A stretch of 64,000 bases of DNA. Origin: Bactericera cockerelli. Taxonomy: Eukaryota; Arthropoda; Insecta; Hemiptera; Triozidae. The first letter of the stretch is position 1. Each line of letters opens with the position of its first letter. This document shows positions 1 through 10,239 of this stretch, in pieces. The position numbers were made by a program, and so were the translations under genes. A model generated the notes under the pieces. It did not search any database. It was not told where the DNA came from and saw only the letters and a list, made by a program, of their open reading frames with translations. The stretch lies in NCBI GenBank assembly GCA_024516035.1, contig CM044967.1, positions 20,033,132 through 20,097,131 of the forward strand, read 5' to 3'.

Positions 1-93
1 ACCTGGAGGTCGGTGGTTCAAGTCCCGGTTTCAGTGAAGATTTCGTAAAGCGAGTTTGAGTAGTTGTGGTATCCACGAAAGTGATTTTCCTTA
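1..93 (+). repeat. SINE-A, 5' part cut by window edge
   Basis: Begins inside the tRNA-like head (GGTTCAAGTCCC, a B-box-like motif) and continues through the body AGTAAAGCGAGTTTGAGTAG and the palindromic segment around CACGAAAGTGATT. The first bases of the head lie outside the window. Confidence 0.8.
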
Positions 94-171
94 TGTATCA
101 GACTTTCTTGATATTTGATCAGAAGACTATCACAGTTGATTGTTGATTAGGATTGGGTGCTAACGAATTGA

Positions 172-545
172 AGGTGCACTGGTAGTCAAGTGGTTAATCC
201 GCTTGTTCGAATCCACCGGTGCATGTTTTTACTCATTTGAGTTTGGACCACATAATTTTTTTTTTTTTTTTTTTTTAATTGTTCAAACGCAACTCTATGT
301 TGCAATACATGATTAGATTTTGAAAAGATAATTATATATGAAGTTATATTCTTTCAATGCTTAAATTTTTCTATGCAAACTAGATCTAACTTAATGAATT
401 TGATTAAATAGCAACATAGCTGATATAATTGCGAGCTTAAACTCTGGCTATGGAGATAATAATAAGACTCTGAGGTTAGTGGTAGAAAATTTTTGAGCAT
501 AAAGCTCGGTGGTTACCTTCTACTAAAGAGTTTATTATTATTATT
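172..545 (+). repeat. SINE-C, head and tail separated by an insertion
   Basis: The head (172-256) reads CACTGGTAGTCAAGTGG with an internal deletion before GTTCGAATCCACC. It is followed by a poly-T run (258-278) and about 170 bp of unrelated AT-rich DNA. The usual SINE-C tail (GACTCTGAGG ... CTAAAGAG and an ATT array) resumes at about 450. Confidence 0.65.
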
Positions 546-870
546 ACCTGGGGTAGCCCTAGTGATCACTCTTTTCTCTAGCTCTAGAGCCAAGATAGTC
601 TAGATCTAAGAACTCTAGGAGATAACTATTAAGATCTATTAGAGCCAACAGAACCGTGGAGAATTCGATTACGACTTGGTGTTGATTATTCCGAAAATGT
701 TTTGTTGGTACACTTTAGATTCGGGAGGGTGTCTCACTATTAATAACTTTTAGAAGGTTCTATAATCCAAACTCAACATTACTCTACACTACAGTTACAT
801 GAAAAGTATGGACATTAAAATAGTTAGTACTTTCAAAATAATATACCTATAAAAGTTATTAAAGTTAACT
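546..870. other. Unassigned AT-rich stretch
   Basis: No coding pattern seen. The part at 575-640 is dense in CTAG (CTCTAG, TCTAGATC and similar), but no repeat unit could be defined. Confidence 0.4.
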
Positions 871-1005
871 TATTTGTGTGAATCACTTTCGTGATACCAC
901 AACTACACAAACTCGCTTACTAAATTTCACTGAAACCGGGACTTGAACCACCGACCTCAAGGTTACAAGTCCGCCGCCTATTCAATCAAGTTACTGAGGT
1001 CAGCT
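871..1005 (-). repeat. SINE-A
   Basis: Near complete copy in reverse orientation, from the CACTTTCGTGA segment to the head ending ACTGAGGTCAG. It stops a few bases before the TA target of the mariner element at 1012. Confidence 0.8.
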
Positions 1006-1011
1006 AATATA

Positions 1012-1582
1012 CAGGGTGCGGCGCGGTTATGTCCCATTTTGAATCGCCCAGTGTGAAGCCGCACTTCTAATTAGACAAGTTCAAACAAAGTTAGAAGATG
1101 CACAAACTACTAATTTTTTCGATTCAATTTAGCTCAATTGTCAAAATGATTTTATCAAAGCAACAGAAAGCTTATTGCGTGGAGAGTTATTTTTCGAAAA
1201 ATAAGTGTATCGTAGCAATGCAGCGGGAGTTTCGTCGCGATCCCCGGATTTAGCTCCCTGTGATTTTTTCTTGTGGGGTTACCTCAAATCGAAAGTTTAC
1301 AATGATCGTCTAAGAACACTTTAAGAGTTAAAACACAACATTTGCCGTGAAATAGGCCGTATACCTGTCGCAATGTTGGAAAAAGTAGAGCGAAACTTTA
1401 GAAATCGCTTTCAGCAGTGTATCGACAATGACGGTCGTCATTTGAATGGTGTACTCTTCAAACCTAGATAAAATCAAAACTTACATATTTCTAGATGATA
1501 ATTCAACAATAAGCATCAGGTAAGACTGACAGCCTTTTTTTAATCGAATATTCAAAAAGGGACATTCCCGCGCCGCACCCTG
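1012..1582 (+). mobile_element. Mariner-like transposon, internally deleted
   Basis: Terminal inverted repeats of about 27 bp start CAGGGTGCGGCGCGG and are flanked by TA at 1010-1011 and 1583-1584, the Tc1/mariner target duplication. Inside are two transposase fragments in different frames. An N-terminal piece (MILSKQQKAYCVESYFSKN, from about 1146) resembles the mariner helix-turn-helix. A C-terminal piece (SPDLAPCDFFLWGYLKSKVY, from about 1238) carries the Asp of the late catalytic block. Most of the catalytic core is missing between them and stops follow, so at 571 bp it cannot make transposase and could move only in trans. Assignment is secure; the subfamily is not determined. Confidence 0.9.
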
Positions 1583-1602
1583 TACTTATAATATTATACT
1601 TA

Positions 1603-1727
1603 GGGCCAAATTATAAAACAGGATTAAAGTTTAAGTCCTCAACTCGTGCTCTACTGCTCTGTGATTGGTTGTAACTCCGACTTGAGGGCATGTCTGGCTT
1701 AATTTTAATCCTGTTTCATAATCCTAC
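1603..1727. mobile_element. H1 MITE
   Basis: Starts TTAGGGCCAAATTATAAAAC and ends with the inverted counterpart TTTAATCCTGTTTCATAAT, with a diverged right end. Interior includes CTGTGATTGGTTG, shared with the copies at 13817 and 44565. No coding capacity. Confidence 0.65.
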
Positions 1728-2005
1728 CTACACATTTCTCACTTGGTCTACTAATTTTGGTCTCTAAATCACTTGGTCTACAAATCAACACCGAATTCTC
1801 TCCCTGTACTCAAGTAGTAAACACCGGGAAAAAATGGTGACGAAGTGTCGGAAAGTTATGTAGTTCACAGCCCCCCCCCTGTCCCTGAGTGACAGCATTT
1901 GCTGACGAGAAGTCCTCTGAGTTTTTTAGACAGCGAAAAATAGACAGCTCCCAGGTGACGAGGTCCACTAGACGGAAAAGAGCTGTCCTGGGATGTCTGG
2001 CGTTC
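1728..2005. other. Unassigned, small direct repeat and C-run
   Basis: CACTTGGTCTAC occurs twice (about 1740 and 1771). A nine-base C-run lies near 1871. No gene or named repeat recognised. Confidence 0.3.
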
Positions 2006-2140
2006 AGGGCGGAATAGACGCTTTTGTTATACCTCTATGGACTTAAGTCTAGATTTTGATTTTGCATATTGTTTTACAAGTGGAAACTAATGCACAACTC
2101 CAAACTTGTGATTTTGATTTTGTCTAGTAATTTCGCCCCT
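2006..2140. mobile_element. H2 MITE
   Basis: Inverted ends AGGGCGGAA...TAGACG and GTCTAGTAATTTCGCCCCT. The left interior (TTTTGTTATACCTCTATGGA) matches the inverted form of the right part of copies at 22929 and 27094. Confidence 0.55.
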
Positions 2141-2453
2141 ATAGAGAACCAAATCAGCTACCATGAAGGCACAGGTATTTGTTCCTTCTTCTTCTTTAGT
2201 GTTTGTTTTTGATATAAATCACTTGTCAAGGGTCGAGCATGGTTTTCCTATAGGAGCTAATTCACCGTAGATAAATGTTCAACCATCGCTGGTAAGAACA
2301 TCAGGTAGTTACGTAGCTATTAAAATGTAAGTGAGTATAAGCATTATGTAGATAAAACACAATACATTACAATACAGCATAATACTTTGTTTATTCTCAA
2401 ATAATGAGATTAAAAGGGTTGTCTATAAAAAGGTACCTGTTAAGGTATCTTGA

Positions 2454-2600
2454 AGTTATCATATTTGTGCCAATCACAATCGTAATAGCACAGTTACTCA
2501 AACCCGCTTTAGTAAATTATTGCCTAGAGACTTGAACCACCGAACTCCAGATTACAAGTCCGCCACTTTATCGATCAAGCTACTAAGGTACCTATTGAGG
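2454..2600 (-). repeat. SINE-A
   Basis: Complete but diverged copy in reverse orientation. The head ends ...TCGATCAAGCTACTAAGG, and the B-box complement is changed to CTTGAACCACCGAACTCC. Confidence 0.75.
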
Positions 2601-2639
2601 TAACTATTATTAGATAGGCACCTATTAAAATGTAAGCCA

Positions 2640-2735
2640 GATTTATGAAAGGCTTAGATGGTAGAAAATGCTTTGAGCATTAACCTCACCTGGTGGTTAA
2701 GTTTCACTGAAGAGTATTATTATATATAATAAAAA
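2640..2735 (+). repeat. SINE-C tail fragment
   Basis: 5'-truncated copy: GGTAGAAAATGCTTTGAGCA, then the CCTGGTGGTTA segment and an ATT array. Confidence 0.7.
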
Positions 2736-2760
2736 CAAAAATATCAGGATATTGTGGTAA

Positions 2761-4131
2761 TGATGAGACAACATTATGTCTTCCTCTCCCCTCCCCCGTC
2801 CTTATTCACCCATCAAGAAGACAGACAAGACGCGAGGATATAAAATTCACCCTCATCTCATCCCTCATAAATTATTCCATAATATTCAAAGTGTATCACT
2901 ACATCCAATAAGCACTCGACGAAGTAATTAGACGAAAAACAAACACCCTTCTGATCTGACACCTCTGGGTGTGACATCATTATCTTGTTTGTAGAACTTC
3001 TCACTTTTCTGTGTACTTTCTCGTATACTCTTGTTCTCGAAAGTTGAAAAAGATTTGCTTACCCGAAGGGTTCGAAAACTTGTATTCGAAAGTGCTTAGT
3101 TGAGTAAAATAATGAAATTCCATGTACCAATTTCTGTTATTTAGCGAATGAATGAAATTATGGGGGAATTTTCAAAGCCAAAAAAGGACCAGGCCAACCG
3201 AAATAAATGAATCCATAGTCTACAACTCTATCTATAAAATAAAAGAAAGATACCTATAATCACTTAGTGGAAAGATTACCCTGACATAAATTAAGATTAC
3301 TTTAGTGGCTCAACAAACATGAAATGGCTTACCTTATGTTAAAAAACAATCACACAAATTAGAAAATGTTTTTTGGCGTTATCTATTTAAATGCTTGAAT
3401 TATCAAGGTAATAACTGTTTTAAAAAGAGGAACCACATTTTAATGGGAGTTGGTTGATGTGCAAAGACATGACTTTCAACACTCTTATCAATCTTATCAT
3501 CCAGAGTGGCTGGCAAGTCACCAATAAAATAACATCATTCGGTAGAATATAGTGAGTTTTTTTTTATTTTTTTTTATTAATATTGTCAGTAATATTTATT
3601 TTACTATCTATAAAACAAGTCAACCAACACATATTCCTGGGGCACACAGCCCACAACTGCCGCCGTATTTCCTCTTTGAATTGCTAGACTTACTTTTTGT
3701 GATAAATAGAGAAATCTTGTGAGTTGGGTGTGGGATTCTCGTACTTGGCGTTTTATGCTGAAAACATTTACTGTGGGAAATCAGTACTTTTTGGGATGAT
3801 AGTAGAGAAAATCACAATTGGTTTTGGACCATTTATGCGTGGAGAAAATGTATTTGCTTTGTGAAACTCACTAAAATTGTGACACGTACGTAACATCAAA
3901 AAGAGTCAAAGAGATGTTTAGAATACATTAGAATCTACCTTGTTTATAGTGCCGAGGTAAAACGGAAAAGTTCCTTTACTCCAGCAGTCAAATAGGTCTA
4001 ATGTATTTCATAGGTTTAATGTTTTTCGAGACCAAGAATCGAACTTGGACTTGTTCCGCGTAAGGCAAGTCAGGATAGCATGGCTTATAACAGCCACTAT
4101 CTAATTTTGCTTATTTCCTAGCTAATAATTA
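2761..4131. other. Unassigned intergenic or intronic DNA
   Basis: Low-GC sequence with no sustained open reading frame. An isolated ACTTCTCACTTTTCTGT (about 2997) matches the M-element end. A tRNA-like antisense piece (CAAGAATCGAACTTGGAC) lies near 4033. Confidence 0.4.
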
Positions 4132-4466
4132 CGTGTCCGTGAGATAGGTATTGATACCTAAATCACGGTGGTCAGAGGACGCCCAGATCCAATGTCTAGG
4201 TTCCTTTCATGTCCATTGATTCTATTTGGTTTTAACGTCCTGACTTGAGGTAGACAAGACGGGGGTTTTACCCTCCATTCGCTGGGAATCGTACCAGCTA
4301 CCCACATTAACCTCACCAGCCTGGGTAGGGCCGGAATTGCCAGCCTCACATGTTGGGAGGGAACACAATTTTCTGTGGGAAAAGTCTGCTCCAACCGGGA
4401 ATCGAACTCAGAATCTCTGGACTACATACGGGCAGTAGTCACAACCGTTACGCCACGGAGGCTGGC
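4132..4466 (-). repeat. SINE-F
   Basis: On the minus strand the head (4388-4466) reads GCCTCCGTGGCGTAACGG ... GTTCGATTCCCGG, a tRNA-like A/B-box arrangement. The body ends CCTATCTCACGGACACG. It is about 90 percent alike to 57130-57468 by eye. The open frames across it on both strands are chance readings of the repeat. Confidence 0.8.
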
Positions 4467-4705
4467 TACATTTCCTAGCTACTTAACTTGGTTTCATTGT
4501 TTCTTTTTCCAACCATTCACCTCTAACGACCGTTTTATGGCTTTTTGCCATCAATTACCACATGATGTACACCACCAGTTTACCTGCAATACAAACCCAT
4601 GTCACTGACAGCTTTCGTCTTATGGACACATCCAAATTGATTACTGGAGGAGTATCAATAGCAGTGAAGAAGAGGCATCCACCCAAAAGTTAGTTTTTTC
4701 CTCAT

Positions 4706-4811
4706 TTATTTTATTATGTGACCACATAATCTAAGGGTTAGATGGTAGAAAATGCTTTTAGCATTAACCTTGCCTAGTAGTTACCTTCCATTAAAGAACA
4801 TTATTATTTTT
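4706..4811 (+). repeat. SINE-C tail fragment
   Basis: Truncated copy from GTGACCACATAAT through GGTAGAAAATGC to an ATT array at about 4800. Confidence 0.7.
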
Positions 4812-4819
4812 CTTTGATA

Positions 4820-7489
4820 GGTAGCCATTATAAAACAACCAAATCATAACAATTAGATGATACTGCGTTACTAAAAATAATGAAAAATTGAAAAACAAAA
4901 ATTACGAAATAAAAATAGTCTCGGAAAAAGAGAAGAGCAGGAGGAAATTTTTCTCCTTTCTTGTAATAATTCATATGGAGGGAGGTGTTTTTTGATTTTT
5001 ATAAAGACGCATGCGCATAGTACAAAATAAATACAAAGCTAAACAGGAGACATTTATATAACACACTACTTTATACTGGTGACTTTCGAGAGCTGAGATT
5101 ACGGTGTGGCAGCACTAGATTTGAATTTCAGCATCAAATATTTCTTACACGTATTCTAAATTGAACTTTTCTTAAAGACAATGATAATTTCAAGGGTAAA
5201 GAAATCAACTTGGGATAAATTTACTCAATCTGTAACCCACAGAATTAGTTCTCAAGAAAATTGGCAAAAAAACTTTGGTTCGTGAGAGGCAGCCATAGGT
5301 AGAGATAGTGCTGAAAAAATCTATATCTTTTATGTTGATGACATTCTATACATCTAGAACCAATAAGCTACAACCAGGAATATCAACTCTCAAAATGACA
5401 CCTAAAACTTTGCTGGTTGTGAAAGTTTGAACACGTTCAATAATTGGTTTATGAGAATTCAACCTAAAGGCGAAATTAATAGCCAAACGGAATACGATGC
5501 TTAGTCTACAGAAATCACAAGTTTTCATAAGTATGAACTAATATAATTATGTAATATGCTGTATCAAAACCTTTCACAATCACTGCAAAATTATGATAGA
5601 CTCAAAAATTCTTTTAATTTCGACTCAAGCATTTTCTCCTTCAGGACTTATACACCATTTTTTTAAACTTTTTATTACACAAACATCTCTTCTACTACAA
5701 AGGATAAACAATAAAATTAAACAAGGCAGGATTATTTATTTTCCAACAATACTTCTTTTAGGACTATTTTGGTTCCTGCCTGAAATCTCAATACAATCTA
5801 AATATTGAAACAGAGCAAATTTTCATAATTTAACCGCTTGAACGGCTTTAACAGTGAAGATAATTATGATTTTTCACTCCTAAACTTAGCTATTGGTTAT
5901 TGGTAGAATGATACATGAACATGTCGAATCAACCACATGAATAAGTTTTTAATCGCTAACTGCGTTAATGAGTATAAAATACTTGGCCATGACTATAAGA
6001 GCATGTAGACATTTTTAGTGAGCTTATCTAAGTACAAAATGGTAGAATTCGAAGTGTTAACTGTAATGTAGCAGCAAAATCAGATAACTCTACAAACTTA
6101 CACTGAAAGGAAACAATTCTGCTTGAGTATATTTTTGGTATTTTTAAACATGAAAATTATAAAGGTATTGTCTCTGTGAACACACAGAAAGATTAAACGA
6201 TTTATGTACAACCGTCTCGGAGAACAAGGAATTTCGTAAGTCAAAATGGATCATTTGACAGATTAACATGTTGTCAATGTATATCTAACATCAAAAAACA
6301 TTATTCTTGCAATATTAAGACCTGTAGGTACTCATGTGTATAGTAAAACCTGTAAAAAAATTCTTATAGAAATGGGAATATTTCAACACATGAAACATCA
6401 AATTACAGCTCAACTACTTAAAGATGGGATACACTAATTATTCACACACAAAATTCCTTGTTCACAAATTCAAAACGTCTTCTCCTTCAATATTGCAAGA
6501 GACTGGTCAAATATAGACCTTACTCGCTGCTGTCTAACATTTACATTGGAACCTGGCCTATTGCAAACATACATTCGGCAGAAAATTATATATCCTCATG
6601 CCAAATTATTCCGTTGCCTAGTCGTCAACCCTGTTAACAAACAAACTGACAGAAACGGAGATTTATTGATAGTCTGGTGGGAAATTGGCTTTCGTAGTAT
6701 TTCGACACCTTCTAATACAGGTTATTTGTTTGATGGATCCAAAAAAAGCGTTCGATAGTTTTGTGTCACTTTGGCCCTCTCAAGATAAGAGGAAATTCTT
6801 TTTGTAGACGATTCCATATACAATTCATATTTTATGTACCTACCTTTGAATATAGTTTTATTAGATTTAACCTTTTAGTTTGTACACATTATTAACATTA
6901 TTTGATACAAATAAATTACAATTTACAATTATAGCCAACATGGTTAGGTTTAGTATTTTTAGAGCGATTAAATCAATATGTTCCAATTTAAAACTGTACT
7001 AACTTATAAATGAGAATATATAAAAGATGCTTGCCACACGTAGGTATGTATCAAATTTGAAATCAGCCAAATTAGTCAGGACAGAAAAATGAGAAGTTGT
7101 ACTAGATATTGATTGCAAATATGAATTTTGACCTTCTATTAATTTATTAGACTTAATATAACCTACCAATTATGGAAGTAAGACCTCAATCAAATCTCAG
7201 ATCATTGAATTGGCTTTTCTTGTGCCTAGAAAATTTACAAGAAATCTGCATTCAAAAGAAGGTCCATCATCCTGTAGGACGAAATTTTACATGATTCTAA
7301 TGAAGCTGATATCTGTTATTTATAGGATGCAATATTAATGTTTTTATTTCAAGTTTTGATAATTAACAACAATTGTGCAAATTGCTCCAATTACTTTCAA
7401 GCCATTTTTTAATTTCTAAAAGGAGAAAACATTCTAATCAACATACCTAGATGGTTAGGGATTTCATCATTCTTAAACAACATATCTAA
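4820..7489. other. Long AT-rich stretch with faint reverse-transcriptase-like traces
   Basis: No gene recognised. Two short plus-strand readings recall reverse transcriptase motifs: KIYIFYVDDILYI at about 5310-5352 (Y-x-DD) and CLMDPKKAFDSF at about 6730-6770 (D-x-x-KAFD). They are in the wrong order for one element and both frames close at once, so they are decayed fragments at best or coincidence. The short open frames here have no supporting pattern. Confidence 0.3.
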
Positions 7490-7491
7490 TA

Positions 7492-7842
7492 CTGTCACAC
7501 GTGGATATAAGAAAACTGAATATAAGACAAACGTCGATATGAGAGAACAATTTCCAGGTCCAATTTAAGTCTCTTAAAGAGAAAATAACCTCTTCATAAG
7601 AGAAACCTGGATATAAGAGAAAAAAATTCCAGGTCCCTTGAGTTCTCATACCTCGTGAGGAAAAATGAGTATAATTACTTGTAAAAAGTAAAAAGAAATT
7701 AATGTAGGAATAATTCGAAAATTAAATCAGGCTCTTAGTAAATCTAGAAAAGTAAATCTGCGCTACCCACAAAAATTGTGAAGAGGTCTTGTGCTTCACC
7801 ACAAATAAAACATACGAGTTCTCTTATATCCAGGTTCGACTG
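7492..7842. mobile_element. P element (pogo/Tigger-like MITE)
   Basis: The right end reads CTCTTATATCCAGGTTCGAC then TG and TA (7843-7844). The left end is diverged (CTGTCACACGTGGATATAAG) after TA 7490-7491. The interior repeats a ladder of ATAAGAGAA and TTCCAGGTC. TA flanks and a GAACCTGGATATAAG end are typical of pogo/Tigger MITEs. About 350 bp, no coding capacity. It lies just downstream of the BarH stop codon. Confidence 0.7.
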
Positions 7843-7946
7843 TATACTAATCCTAATTTCTCACCAGACTAAGGTAACACAAAATACAAAGAAAAGACAT
7901 ATATATTATTTTACAACAACTTCAGAGAGGTGCGTTCTCCCGGAGG

Positions 7947-8378
7947 TTAGTCGTTGGAGGACTCTTCCACGTCTACAGACTCGGGCTGACTGTCGGGTGT
8001 CCTTGAGCCTCTGGACTCGCCTCCCCGAGGCTCGGGCGAACAGGAGCGGCGCGTCAGGTTGAGGTTGCTATAGTAACTAGATATCGAGGCGCCGAGCCCG
8101 GGCGGCGAGAGGCTATGAGATGCGTTGGTGGCGGCGGGGGCGGGGGGACCCCGGGGTACAGTCGGTAGGCCAGTGGCTTCTGCAGCGTGCTCACGGCGGC
8201 TGCGGCCACGGCGGCCTGGCGGTAGTACAGGTCGGCCGGGCTCGGCTGCGTGCTGCTGGCGCCCTGGTAGGGCCAGCAGCCGTAGGTGGGGGCGCCGTAC
8301 AGACGCTGGAACGCGGCGTAGTTGCCGGCTTCGGCCAGGAGCTCGAGACCGACGGCTGTCTGGCGCTTCCATTTGGTT
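7947..8378 (-). CDS. BarH1: BarH-class homeobox gene, exon 3 (homeodomain end and C-terminus)
   Basis: Terminal exon of a minus-strand homeobox transcription factor. A polypyrimidine acceptor (CTCCTGTTTCAG) precedes the exon at 8378. Its first base completes the split Arg53 codon from exon 2, followed by TKWKRQTAVGLELLAEAG, the BarH signature across the homeodomain end, then GNYAAFQRLYG and a Pro/Ala-rich region. In the frame set by exon 2 the protein stops at 8054-8056, giving about 259 residues in total. From about 8130 another frame encodes a more BarH-like C-terminus (ASHSLSPPG, SISSYYSNLN and the acidic end SVDVEESSND, stop 7947-7949), giving about 295 residues. The switch falls at runs of six and five C (8136-8147), and one extra base there would join the two. 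GC content is far above the flanks, as expected of a conserved exon. Nuclear DNA-binding role is from the family; B-H1 and B-H2 cannot be told apart here. Confidence 0.9.
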   Translation of the reverse strand, partial: NQMEAPDSRRSRAPGRSRQLRRVPASVRRPHLRLLALPGRQQHAAEPGRPVLPPGRRGRSRREHAAEATGLPTVPRGPPAPAATNASHSLSPPGLGASISSYYSNLNLTRRSCSPEPRGGESRGSRTPDSQPESVDVEESSND

Positions 8379-8558
8379 CTGAAACAGGAGGAGATAGAAT
8401 GGAGATGAGTGGATTGATTTTGAAGTGTTTATTTATTTATTAAATTGATCAATTTTAAAATCACAGGAGATAGACTTGATCCATCCCACTTGCATGAGGC
8501 AATGTACCTACCATGCAGGTAGCATTACCTCGTTGGATCGCCAAAGAAATCCTCTGAA

Positions 8559-8590
8559 AGAGGAATTGAATTGAATTGAATTGAATTGAA
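8559..8590 (+). repeat. (GAATT)n microsatellite
   Basis: AATTG repeated about six times, followed by an AT-rich tail with TATAATAACTTTATTTACAT. It may be the tail of a retroposon in antisense. Confidence 0.7.
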
Positions 8591-8872
8591 TATAATAACT
8601 TTATTTACATAAATTAAATATACAAATTAACACCTCCTAAGCTAATGATAACTTATTGGGAAAGCGCAAGTATGTGCATAAGAAGAGCTAGGAGAAGTGG
8701 AGAGTCGTTGTTGGGGTATGAAGATGGAATCGATCATTGGAAAAGAGAGTAGAGACTGTGATAGAAATATTTCAATTGAGCGTTTTAAATAAATCATAAT
8801 TCTTCTCGTTTTGAAGTGATAGTATAGCGACATAATATGTGTGAACTTTCTTAGTTTGTTGTACAATCGAGC

Positions 8873-10144
8873 ATGGGTAAGAGAACTGGATATAAGAGAA
8901 CGATTTCCAGGTCAAATGACCTCTCTATAAGGGAAAATAACCTCTTTATAAGAGGTTATTTTTATAAGAGGATACAATGTTTATTAAAACATTGTATCCT
9001 CATTCCCAAACTCAATTTTTTATTGCGAACAACTGCAATATGGAAATGTCCTCAACTTGTGAACAATATTGATAAAAAGATAAGAGACACATTGGAAGCA
9101 ACGTTAAATGTTGAGTTAAGTGGAGATCAGTGGACGCAAGCTTGTTTACCCATTGATAAAGGTGGTCTTGGCATCAGGAAAGTTCAGGATTTGTCTCTTT
9201 CAGCTTTCTTGTCCTCTGCTTTTGGAGTAAAAGATCTTGTGGTTACTTTAACACATTTACAAAACTATGAGATCAATTTACCTCATCTGAAAGAGGCGCT
9301 CGAAGCATGGAATGTATTGAATCCTGGAAATATTCCTGTTGTTCGAGACCGTCAGAGTCAATGGAGTAAAATTGAAGTAGAAAGAATTGTTCAGTCGCTA
9401 CATTTTTCTACCAACGTAGACAGGCTAAGATTCGAACTCATTCAAAATCCTTTTTCTGGAGCTTGGTTACATGCTCTTCCATCTCCAAATCTAGGAACTT
9501 TCATGGAAAATGATTCATTAAGAATATGCATTGCTCTGAGATTGGGGAGCAAGATTTGTCGTACTCATCAATGTGTATGTGGAGAGACGGTGAATGCATT
9601 AGGTCATCATGGGTTGAGTTGTTGTAAGAGCAGTGGTAGATATTCACGTCATTCTGAGCTGAACAACATCATTAAGCGATCCCTTCAATCTATGAATGTC
9701 AGTTCACGTTTGGAACCTCCTGGTCTTTCTAGGGATGATGGTAAACGACCAGATGGTATAACAAACGTTGCCTGGGAAAAAGGAAAAGCACTTGTTTGGG
9801 ACTCTACCTGCGCAGATTCTCTGGCAAAATCCAACATAAATGAAAATGCTGGCCCGGGATACGCTTCTGAGAGTGCTGCAAAAAGAAAACACACCAAATA
9901 TTCCATCATCAAGCAAAATTTTAATTTCGTAGCATTTGCAGTAGAAACTTTAGGTCCTTGGGCGGCAGAAACCATTATTTTAATAAACAGGATTGGGGAA
10001 GGTTTGAGAAGATCGTGTGGAGAGGAAAGATCGAGACAATTTTTAATACAACGTCTGTCGATGGCAATTCAGCGAGGTAATGCCGAGTGTGTGAGGGACA
10101 CTATACCAAGCACTAGAGCGCTTGATGAAATATTTTACCTATAA
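8873..10144 (+). CDS. Retroelement polyprotein C-terminal fragment with zinc knuckle and PD-(D/E)XK-like domain
   Basis: Open for 423 codons, but the first 33 or so derive from the P repeat, so the biological segment starts near codon 34 and the ATG is accidental. Codons 36-115 resemble the region just after the polymerase core of retroelement reverse transcriptases (LLKHCILIP, ACLPIDKGGLGIR). Residues 234-250 form a Cys-x-Cys-x8-His-x4-Cys pattern (C234, C236, H245, C250). Residues 291-310 (KRPDG ... ALVWDSTC) and VETLG at 357-361 fit the restriction-enzyme-like endonuclease of R2/NeSL-type non-LTR elements. The polymerase palm with its Y-x-DD is absent, so it cannot retrotranspose on its own. 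Such a long frame without a stop in decayed surroundings points to recent arrival or retention. It lies in BarH intron 2's distal flank region just downstream of exon 3's acceptor side, on the opposite strand. Exact clade is uncertain. Confidence 0.65.
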   Translation: MGKRTGYKRTISRSNDLSIRENNLFIRGYFYKRIQCLLKHCILIPKLNFLLRTTAIWKCPQLVNNIDKKIRDTLEATLNVELSGDQWTQACLPIDKGGLGIRKVQDLSLSAFLSSAFGVKDLVVTLTHLQNYEINLPHLKEALEAWNVLNPGNIPVVRDRQSQWSKIEVERIVQSLHFSTNVDRLRFELIQNPFSGAWLHALPSPNLGTFMENDSLRICIALRLGSKICRTHQCVCGETVNALGHHGLSCCKSSGRYSRHSELNNIIKRSLQSMNVSSRLEPPGLSRDDGKRPDGITNVAWEKGKALVWDSTCADSLAKSNINENAGPGYASESAAKRKHTKYSIIKQNFNFVAFAVETLGPWAAETIILINRIGEGLRRSCGEERSRQFLIQRLSMAIQRGNAECVRDTIPSTRALDEIFYL

Positions 10145-10237
10145 TTTTAATGTACATGTTATGTATCTTTATAAGAGAAACCTTGATATAAGAGAGAAAA
10201 TTCCGGCCCCTTGAGTTCTCTTATATCCAGGTTCTAC
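8875..10237. mobile_element. P element split by a retroelement fragment
   Basis: The left part (8875-8970) carries GGATATAAGAGAAC, TTTCCAGGTCAAATGACC and TTATAAGAGG. The right part (10167-10237) carries TTATAAGAGAAACC and TCTTATATCCAGGTTC. Between them lies 1.2 kb of retroelement coding DNA. A perfect 15-bp inverted repeat (8968-8982 and 8987-9001) sits exactly at the left junction. The arrangement fits either insertion into a P element or capture by one. Confidence 0.65.
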
Positions 10238-10239
10238 AT

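Noticed and set aside
4158..4608. Two opposing 77-78 codon frames
   Set aside because: They lie on a SINE-F copy; the minus-strand one recurs in the SINE-F at 57156-57401.
8120..8443. Plus-strand Gly/Arg/Ala-rich frames
   Set aside because: Shadows of GC-rich BarH exon 3.
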